This document shows, in pieces, positions 27,365 to 38,000 of a stretch of 64,000 nt of DNA. The first letter of the stretch is position 1; every line of letters starts with the position of its first letter. The notes beneath the pieces were generated by a model. It was not told the origin of the DNA and searched no databases. It worked only from the letters and a program-made list of their open reading frames with translations. Both the position numbers and the translations under genes were made by a program. Location of the stretch: assembly GCA_022577435.1 (NCBI GenBank), contig JAKOON010000019.1, positions 1,096,501 through 1,160,500 of the forward strand. Direction: 5' to 3'. Source of the DNA: Embiotoca jacksoni. Lineage: Eukaryota; Chordata; Actinopteri; Embiotocidae.

Positions 27365-30300
27365 CGGTCCACCAGATAGTTTTTTCTGTTGCCAAGGAAG
27401 TCAACTGTAATTTTGTGATTGGTTACCAAGAACTATGGCCTCGTCTGTGGTTCGTATAGCTTTGTAGAAAGAAATGGTAGTTTGCTTTCCCTGACATAAA
27501 GAAAGCTTGTCTGACAGGCAAAGTATGGAAAGTGTAAGACTTTTGATGGCACACCACAAATGATATTGTTTCAAGATGTGGAGTGGGTTCTCTTGACAGG
27601 AAACTTCACAATCTGGCACTTTGTCATTCTGTGTTGTTATATAATCACCGACTACTATTAATGCTGCATGGAAATGCCAACGGTTGTATATTTCTTTTTT
27701 TTATGGTCCATTCATCTGTAGAAGCATCAAACAGCCCTCTCGTGCCAAATCAGTGACCACTCCGGGGTAATATCCGAATCTATAATTAACATGGTTCTCA
27801 AAAGACTAAACATTTCTAAACTCCAGAAATGATGTGAAAAACATCAGCGTCTTCATCAGCTTCAATCAACAGTGTGTTCGCAGCCATCTGGTTACACTTT
27901 CTAAAAGACGTTTCATTCTCTTTTGAAGGGCATTCATGTCTCTTCCAACAGACACGAACACCAAACCTAATTTCTCAAAATCTCTAATCTTCTCTGCTGT
28001 TTGCCAGCTAATTGTGTTGCAACAAGTTTGGGAATTTTGTATTTTTGAGGTTTATAGTGCCGTGTTTCCATCCTCTCCCTCCTGCAGCTCCACATCAGCA
28101 TCTCTCCGGAGAAAGTCAAGCTCAACGTGGACTGCCAAGAGGTGGCAGAGAAGCCCATCAAGGAGGCCAACAACATCACAGTGGAAGGCTACGAAGTGCT
28201 TGGCAAGATGGTCAAGTCTGGAAAGAGGCAGTCTGCTACAGTAAGTGAAAAAAGAACTCAAACTTGTTAAAACAGGTTTGGAAAAACAACTGTGGAAGAG
28301 CATCTCACAGCTTTCCAAAGAGCGAATATCCAAAACCTCTTGTGCGTAACTGCACAATTCAGTTTTAACTGCTCCCAGAGGGTACTGCAAGGACGAAAGC
28401 CTGCATCGTTCTATTTCTCCCAGGCTTCTATTGTTGTCTGTTTGTTATGCATTTTCAAGATGAATAGGAGCTGATTTGTGACTCCCTTCGATGTTTTTCT
28501 CTTCTCCTGTTGTGTAGTTCCAGCTCCAGATGTTCGATATTGTCTGCAGCTTGAGCTGGATCAGCCGAGACAAATGCTGCGACCTGCCCGCCACAGTAAG
28601 GACGTGTCATTGTACAATCATTTGATAAACAAGTCAAAGGTTCATTTATATATAGAATAGGGGATATTTTCCATGTTCTTTACCAAAAACTAGAGAAATG
28701 CCCCTGTTCCCCTGTCAGCTGTTCAGAATGAGTTTGTGATTGTATAAAGTGGGTTTACAGCCTGGAGTGCATGTATGCTGGTATGTGGTGATTAAGGGAA
28801 ATACAAGGCCGATAACTGCGCTGCTGTTTGAAAGGAAAGTTGCTCAGCTGGACTGAATAGAACCTTGTATCCTGTGTAATTGTCCTAATTGCACTGTTGC
28901 CAGCATGACCTCCCAATTACAAGAAAACAAGTGCTGCTTCAGATCACAGAGCAGACAGTAAATCACATTTATTATGATACAGTACGGTAAACACCGGATG
29001 CATGCACATTTAGCCAATTATAAGTAATTCATCTGTAATTTGCATCAGATATTAATACATCGTGTCAATGATTGTAGTGTTATATAACTCATTATGTCAG
29101 GAACTCATTTCCAGCTTGCAGCTGTCATTGAGCATTCAGTCGTAAAGCCCCACAGCGAGTCTAAATCCAGTCACATTTGAGTTAAGCCACCGTTCCATCA
29201 TAACTTTGCTGGGTTTTCTAAACTGTCTCTTCTTCTTAAACTCTGGAGCCGTAGTTTGCCAGGTCATAAAATGGCAATCAAGGATTTTCATTTTTACCCG
29301 TTGTGTGCTGTAGATTGTCAAGATGTGGTCTCAATTATCAGTGGATGTGAAATGGACTATAATAATGCTTCTCTAAAGTGTGTGTACATTATTATATATC
29401 TATGTCTTTTTGTTTTTCAGAGAGATGAGGCCAAGTGTCCATCGCTTCCCCACTCTTGCACATGCACACAGGACAGCATCGGCCCCCAGGGTCCTCCTGG
29501 ACCTTCGGTAAAAACAACGTCCCCTCTTGAATGTCTTCATTTCCTCTTCCTCTGTGTGTCTTCACCTCATCAAATTATTTTCCCAGAAGTCATATATGTT
29601 TAGAAGATGATGATGATAAAGCCATACTGTTCTCTGCTGTCTGCTATAGATTAAACCAAACTAGGCTGAGGCAGTGTTTTTCTTTTCCCCCTGGAAAGAG
29701 CAGTTGAAGATGAGACCAGTGGCATGCAAAGAAATGTGGGCTCGGGGAGAAGTGTCAAAAGATAAATGCCTGTCGGAAAAACAACAGTGAAAAAGTCTTG
29801 AGGAGAAGTCTGGAATATGTGTGCTTGGTAGCCTCGCTAAGCCCCAGCGAGGGTTCTTACAGCTCAGGGTTTTAGGGCTTTTGGAATCTGCTCCTGTTGT
29901 TACACTCACTCTGCTTCTGGCTCTTCACTTTTCCAGGGCAGCCCAGGTACAAAAGGACCTCGAGGAGATAGAGGAGAACATGGCGTCGCTGTGAGTTAAC
30001 CTTGACATCACTTTAAGCATGCTGCAAACTGTTAGTTTTTTTTTTTTTTTTTTTTTTACGGTGGGTTAAGTATTAAACAAATGATCAGACATAATTTACA
30101 GCCAATGAAGCTTGCTGACTTTATGAATTGCAATAAATTGCCAGATAATGAAGGTCGGCTTCACGGTGCCGTGGTATTTCAGAAGCTATTGCTGCTCTGC
30201 TAACAAATTGCACACATGTGAATTCAATTATATTTCTCCACAACTGAATTTAAAGGGGCCCCATGTCAAGTACTTTAAAGGTCCATTTGCCAAAACTGTT

Positions 30301-32636
30301 AATGTTCACTGTCTCTATCTGTGCAGGTAAATGTCTGATTAGAGTTGTCTTTGGAATGATTTTCTAATGAGTGTTGCTTTGTAACATCTTGTGTGTTTGG
30401 ATGATGCTGTAGGGTGCAATGGGTCCACGCGGTGAGTCAGGACTCCCAGGCGCTATGGGACCACCAGGTCCACAAGGCCCCAACGGACTTTCTCTACCTG
30501 GAGAACCTGTGAGTTCATCTACACTATAGAGAAATACCGTCAGTGGTAAAACGATTCTAATGTATTTGACAAACACTAACAGTATATTGTCCTTCAACTG
30601 GTGCTGATATTAAAGTGCAGTTTGTGTGAAAGTTGTACAATAGCTGATATATTCTCCGATGCATATATCCACCAGTGAGTAGGATTTATAACCAACATCA
30701 AAACCCCTCCCTCTCCCCTCTATTTCCAGCCAGCCAGAGTGCTCCATTATTTTCTTACCTGCAGATGTTCTTGTCAAAACATGCAATCAATCACAATCAC
30801 AGACTAAAAGGATAAAACAAAAGATTAAAGCTGACCGCAATTCTCTCTCTTCCTCCTCCTCCACCACCTTCAGGGTCGCCCGGGACCAAAGGGAGATCCT
30901 GGAGACCCAGGTCTGGCAGGCCTGCAAGTAAGCACTCCTCTCTCATTTGTGGTTTATGAGCAGGAAACAGGAGACTATCCATAGAGAGCAGCGTTGCTAC
31001 TGGAGCCTGAATTTAGTCCACATGGCCAGATTGAAACCACACTCAGAGTGGGAGGTTGACTGTGCCATCCTCAGGGAGTCCCACATACGCAAATCAGCCC
31101 GTTGATTGACAAATGGTAGAAGACGAGTGATGAAGTTAAATTATTATGAAGTGTGGACTCATGTTACCGAAGGGGAAATAGGGAATGGAACATGTTCTTC
31201 TCCAGCATAGATGCTTTTGACGTGGTGAAGACTTAGTCTGTCTGAAGTTTGAGCCTCTTTCACTAACAGTAGAAGTCATCCTAGGGACGTTGTGGACCAA
31301 AATGAAAGTCAAATAAAACCACATTTACCATTATATAACCGCCACACTTCAAAGTTCTTTGAGGTCCTTTAGATTGTTGATATCACTGTCAGAAGCAGAT
31401 TTGAAGTTCAGCAAGACGCATTTTACATTATGTGGGAATGTTTTGGTGGAAGGCTGATTTTAAGTGGGCTGGTATTACATAGCCATCTCTTGGCCGAACA
31501 TCCCTTCACTTATCCGGCTGAGGTCATTCAGCCAACTCCCACCATTCAACTGGAGAGAACATCACCGCTGGTTATTCTGGCCTCTGAATAAGCAAACTCA
31601 GACATGGGAGAAAGTCCCATTCTGTGATTCTTATTGACAGCTTGTTATAACAGAACTGGATATGCACTTTTCTAGAAGACATCATAAGTCAAGAAAGAAG
31701 AGAGAATATTTTCCAGTTTTTACAAGCAAGATGATATATTATCTTTGGCTAAATAAGTGGGAAACTGCAGGATTCTTTCTGTAAATTCGAAGGCGGCAGA
31801 GGCATCAGGGAGCTACATAAATGTCCTGTTCTTGATCATTAGCTTCTGATTAACTGCGTCTGCTTTTTTCCCAGGGTCCTCCTGGGCCACGTGGTCCTCT
31901 GGGCCCTGTTGGACCGAGCGGAGTGCGGGTAAGATCTACCTCCAGGCCTGCATAGTATACAAAGCATGTTCAAAGCCTATAAATGGATCCAAAGCTTACT
32001 TGAGCACATGTTTTGTTTTAGACGTCATCTCCCTCTTTACTACACAGAAGTAGTACAGTGTTGTTGTTGCACTGCATGTTCTCAGTTGCATCAGCCAGAA
32101 TAATGGAGCCACTACATATCAACATCATTTAGAACGACACACTCAAAGCTGAAACTAATATAAAGTTATGACACTGATGTATTGCATGTGTAGAGTCCCC
32201 AGTGTGTTGTAACCCGTGTGTGATTGTATGTTGCTTCTACTTAGGGGCCACCAGGAAAGGAGGGACCATCTGGGCCCAGAGGCCCATCAGGGCCTATGGT
32301 GAGTGTGTATGTGTTTGTGTTGCGCAGAAATGAGCCAAATAAATATTCTTTGGTGTGTACTTTATTTCCTGACATATCTGCAACAATTACACCTCTGGCT
32401 CCCCAGTTGCACTCTGCTGGAACAGCACATAAAAAGCAGACTGTTGTCTCGAGGCTCCTCTACTGTTATGAGAATGGTGCATGCACCTCATTTTCTTTTT
32501 TTGCGGTTTGGAGAAGTCTGAATCTATTTAATCAAGCCATCATGCCAACAGGCGACCTGCCAGCATTGAATTCAGATGGGGCTATACCATCCTGAGTGCT
32601 CCAAGAGCCATTACCAGTGCCTGATGGTGATGCTCT

Positions 32637-32734
<98 letters not shown>

Positions 32735-35009
32735 ATCCTGTCTGTATTGCTGTTGTGTGTTTCCATCTACTTTTAGTGTTCTTGGCAGCTTGTGCCACAT
32801 GCCCCTACACTGCAGATGTTAAAGCATAGCTCCTAAACTTGAAGCCTGTTATGCAACCAGTAACAGGGAGCAAGAGTTAAGTGTTGCAATTAGGTTTACT
32901 GTGCAGTAATTCAAAGTAAACACCACTTTTTTCTGTGATTTCTCTTTTTTTCAGGGAAGCCCTGGAAATCCAGGTGTACCCGGAATTACTGGGAAACCAG
33001 GGAAACCAGGAGATACAGGAAACCCAGTATGTACTGAATAACAAGGCACAGAGATCTGGTCCAATGACACTATTTGGGGATGGACGTCGAGGACGTGGAT
33101 GTTGCTTGTTCTAACGTTGTTCTTCTTGTCAACAGGGAGCTGTTGGCCTTAAAGGAGAGAAAGGAGAGAGGGTGGGTTGTGATGTTCTCATGAAATTTGT
33201 ACACACCATCTATCATATATCAGCCATGAAAAATGCATTCTCACCATAAAAATGTCTTTGTGTTCCAGGGAGACTTTGCATCCCAGAACATGATGCGCTC
33301 CATTGCCAGACAAGTTTGTGAGCAGCTTGTGAACAGTAAGCACAACATTTCTTAACCCTCAAGGAATCTGGTTATTTTCAAGATGCACATCTGATCCAAA
33401 TCCATCTGATTTTGATCTTCGTTTGCAGGTCAGATGAGCAGAATTGACATGATGCTCAACCAGATTCCTTCTGGATATCGTAGCAACAGTCCAGGGCCAG
33501 CCGGTCCTCCTGGCCCCCCTGGAAACCAGGGATCCCGTGGAGAGCCTGGACAACCTGGTCGAAGTGGTTTCCCTGGAAACCCAGGTTTACCTGGAAATCA
33601 GGGAGAAAGAGGTGCTTTATTTCTCTTCATCTCCTAAATGTTTGATAGTGTTACACAGCAGCAAGCGAGGAAATAATAAGCAAATTGTGAGCGGTAAAAT
33701 AATTCACATCATGGCGATATCAACTGTGTAGACTGCAGTGTTGGTCCAGCATGGACTACAGTGGACAACAACATAAATGTGTTACCTTGTGAAGTCTACA
33801 TGTGATTCATAAAATCCCTTTACATTTTCACTCGTTTACAGATGTGGGAATTTTTTTTCTCCAAAAACTCACTTTATTGGTGTGAAAGGGATTTCTGGTC
33901 TTTTGTCTGGTTAATGTAGGTTTGGCAGGAGAGAAAGGAGAAAGAGGATCTCAAGGAACTGGTATCAGAGGACAAAGAGGACCAAATGGGCCACCAGGTA
34001 ATGCAGTTTTCTTATTCTCCCTTTTCTTGGGTGAAATATCCAGTTTTAGTTAAATCCTCCATCATAATGAGGCAAAGAACACAAGAACCACAGGAAGGCT
34101 TTCTGCGGAACATTGTTCAGCTGCAGACAGACTGCAGGTCTCCCACTGTTTGATTTTACAACTTTATCCTCATACTAAAACACAGTTTCACTGACAGCTC
34201 TTTCACCTTTTTAGTGCACTTTTCTGGGACACACAGTGTTCCCATTAGTCCAATTAAATTGACACATTCCAGCCAGAGGCTGAAATTTACCTTCAGTGCA
34301 TGTGTCCCAGGCAACTTCGTTTCTGCAGCTGCACTGCACACATTTTTTTTGGAGGGATCCCAAACATGTCCCAATTCTTTCCTCTCTGAAGGATTTATAT
34401 CATGTGTACATTAAACTTATCCAAACACATTTGAAATGTTATAGGGTAAATGGAAGGTATTTACAGTCATTATTAAGCAGAGAATTTCTGTGTCTAGAGT
34501 TTAGGAAGCCTTCAGTCTGCCTTTACTCAGGGCCATGATGCAGTTCTAGAAACAACTGCTTAAATATGCTATTAGGCTAATCTGTTTGTTTGAAAAGCTC
34601 TCAGTCTTTCCTCAGTTGTAAATGATATCTAATAGTTTTTTCTGAGAAGCATTTCAGCATATTTCCTGTCCCCGGGGAAGTGATTGCAAAACAACAGGAA
34701 CCTCCTGTTGATTTCGACCCTACAACTCCAAACACTGACATGTCTGTTTCTGTGAATGAAGTGAGAAACAACTAAGGACCAGTGGGAGGAAGTCGACATT
34801 GATGACTCAATTTAGTGTGTGTGTATATATGTGTATGTGTGTGTGTGGGAGAATTGGATTCTTGTACAATGAGCTTTCTTTGGTGGCTTCATTGACAACA
34901 CATGGGCTCACTTAAGGGAGAGAAAAAGAGCGGGGGAAAATTCCAGTCTGAGTTGTTGCTGTCTAGACAGATGGGGCCCGGGGTAACTCTGCACAGACCC
35001 AGACTGCAT

Positions 35010-35049
<40 letters not shown>

Positions 35050-38000
35050 TTGGTCAAGCTTTTTAATTGAGCCATTGAAAAATCAAAATTACAGTGCTGC
35101 AGCTTGGTGTCCCCCCTGCTTTTTGACAGAAGGTTAACAGCTGATGTCAGTGAGTTTTTGTGCTGAGCTTGAGAGACTCACTTCAAACTGGCCTCACTCA
35201 CTTTTTCTCTCCAATGTGCAGGGCCACCAGGAGAGTCAAGAACGGGATCCCCAGGTCCTTCTGGCTCCGCTGGGGCTCGTGGCCCTCCAGGTCGTCAGGG
35301 TACTCCGGGGGTGAGAGGACCACCAGGACCCGCTGGATACTGCGACTCTTCTCAGTGTGTTGGCATTCCTTACAATGGACAAGGATACACAGGTACGCTC
35401 AATACTATCTAGGTCCTGCATGGTAATACATTAGGGAAAAGACTAAGTGTATGCACACTAATTACATTTGCAACTCATTGCACTACTTGATAATGTATGG
35501 AGATATGAATGTAGGTGTTCCACAGTGCTGCTTTAAGACCAGCCCCCCTTTGTTCCCTGTGGAGCGTTTTGTTCTGGCACTGAACATAATACAGTTTAAA
35601 AAAATAACAGTGGGAGATTTATGGGTCCATGAAGTCACAGAGTTGAAGATTACAACTAGTTGCGATGTCCACTCACCTCTGATCCTGGTTCTGTCTGCAG
35701 TTTCTTCCTGTTAAAAGGGAGTTTTTTCCTATCAGCTGTCACTCGTGAATTATTGGGTTCCTCTCTATAATGTCGTAAGGTTTTATCTTAAAGCCTGAAT
35801 ATGTTAAGTGGCCTGAGGTATGTTGGGGGGCAAGCCTGGTTTGATTGAACCGTCTGGGGGTGCAGTCAGGTTTTTTCGATATCAGTGGACGGGCGTAGTG
35901 TCCTCTGGTTATCAGTCAGAATCACTCCTCACTCCTCCTCAGCTCGTCCAAATATAAAAATTAAAAAAAATAAAAACCTAGACGGCAATCGCCGATGGAC
36001 TCGAGGCATCAAAACAGTAGTTTGCAAACCAAATGGTGACTTCATGGTGGGTTGCCACTTAGGCTGAGTCACCATTGCTAAGCCAAGATATGACAACGGC
36101 TGTGAGGTAAAGGGTTTAGCCAAATTAGAACTACTACATTTCCATATCTCTATACATTTGATGTCCAATTTTGAAAGCATGTGGTGTGTGATGACTTACT
36201 TTTCATCAAATAAGATGCTTATTGCTTTGTTCCACAGAGAAAACTCACATTCTCTTTGAACTATTTTCAGGTTTGGCATAGTAAACGCTCTAAGTCATCT
36301 GTGCCGCTTACACTTTGAAGTCCTGTTTCTGAGATGTTTGCCCATTTGCTATGGGGCATGTAAGGATAATCACCAACCATGGACATAATTATTGAACATT
36401 AAAAACAAACATTACGCAAGCCAAAAAAAACAAACAAACAGAAAGGAGCGGACTGGCACTAACATCATCTCACAGCTACAAGCTACAGTGATGGCAACCT
36501 GCTGGCCTGTTTGCATCTTGAACCACAAATCGTTGGGAAATAGAAAACAGAGACTGAGCATTTCTACGAAGGAAGGAGCATGTACAAATACCACCACAAA
36601 ACAACTACTAACAAAGAGGATTTCATAACTGAAAGCAATGTTAATGTGGAGGTGATGTCTGTAAATAAAACTAATTTTTTGCTTTGTAAATGATTGTATG
36701 AACCAGGACATTTCACTAAAAATCAAGTTAACATCTGTATTGAGCTTCTGCCTCATAACCCTCTGCTTACTTACCACCAGCATAACCTCTGTTTACGACG
36801 CCTACGTGACTTATACAGCTATGGTCCAGACTGAAGCATGTTTCATTTGTACTTTTAATCATCAGTGCTAAATGTCGCTCTCCTTTTCCATGTGCCTTTT
36901 GTAGTATCAGCTGGTTATTTTACTACATCTTATTATTCAATACCTTGATCGGTTTTTATTCTTAATGTCATCACAGCATTTGAAACGTACGTTTTTTGGT
37001 GCTTTAACAAGCAATAGTTTGACACAGGGCATTTTTTGGAAAGTCCATAGTGCAATATAATTTAAATTGTGCATGTGAAAAGTTATCAAGGCAACCCTTT
37101 TTTTGATTGGCCGTCCCCAATATTTTTCTAGCCAACCACTACCAGCCTGAACCTGAGGTAGAGTCTATACCTGTGGAGCCAGCTGAAGAGTTTGAGACAA
37201 TACAATCACCCGGTTACACACGAAACCAGCGAGGAAAGAGATCACTACCGCAAGACAATACAGAAACACTAGCATCATAGCTACAACCAAGAGCTCTCAG
37301 AAATGTACTATTGAAATAACTTCTGTGATCACTTAGGTGAGGACGAAGTGATATTCAGAAAAACTAGTGCTTATATGGGTTTGATACCCCTGGCTATATT
37401 GAACATATATTTTTTTTTGACATGAGAAAGTTTAGCAAGATGATTACAAACCTACGTTACAAACCTGTGTGCTTGCTAAGTGTTTCCCTAAAGTGTCTGC
37501 TTGTAATATAACTGCAAGTGTTTATTCGACTCCAATGTGTAATGCACTAATCATGTGAAAAACAGCAGAAAGTTTGTCCAAAGAAGTACAGTGTGTATGC
37601 TTTTGAACACTTTCACACGACCCATGTTGTTGTTTTTTTTTTTGTCAAATCTCAGTATGTAAAGCTGTATCAGACACTCCATTGGTAAAAAAAAAAAAAA
37701 AAAAAAAGGACAATTAATTTTATCCCCAAAGACGTGTCTATTGTGATGTTTTGTAAGGCCTGCAAACCCAATGATAATTTGATTTATTGTTACAAACCAA
37801 ATTCATTCTTTTATTTTGTTTTGTTACCAAAGGTGGAATTGCATGATTGTGTTGTATATTTACTGAGGATTTCTAGGTCAGAATATAGTTGTTTTCTATC
37901 AATGCAGTTTGGATTTGGTTGCAAGACTATGGATATAGGATTGCTTTTCTCATGTTTTAAGTAACTGCACATTTTTGTGAATTCCACACAGCCTTATTTT

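Larger units (their letters stand above)
23632..28087 (+). other. longest intron, 4.5 kb, within TSPN
   Basis: It contains a repeat relic at 25861-25931, a short (GT)n at 25739-25756, a G-rich run at 26402-26427 and a (TC)n tract at 27336-27362. No coding exon is supported in it: the exons on both sides join in phase 0. Confidence 0.8.
35393..37131 (+). other. last intron, 1.7 kb, within NC1
   Basis: It separates the COL1/NC1 exon from the terminal exon. It holds two repeat relics (about 35695-35830 and 35981-36080). In type XII of other vertebrates short and long NC1 forms arise by alternative splicing, so this intron is where an alternative end would be sought. Confidence 0.75.

Noticed and set aside
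34815..35046. TG/TA tract plus T34 as a mobile-element end
   Set aside because: No element body or target duplication is recognisable; treated as low-complexity DNA.
139..37280. Collagen XIV (col14a1), collagen XX or tenascin
   Set aside because: Two VWA domains separated by ten FN3, plus COL2 of 152 and COL1 of 103 residues, fit type XII only. Tenascins lack VWA and collagen.
37687..37707. A21 run as a retrocopy tail or second polyadenylation site
   Set aside because: No AATAAA lies 10-30 bp before it, and the 3' UTR continues to a clear signal at 38035.
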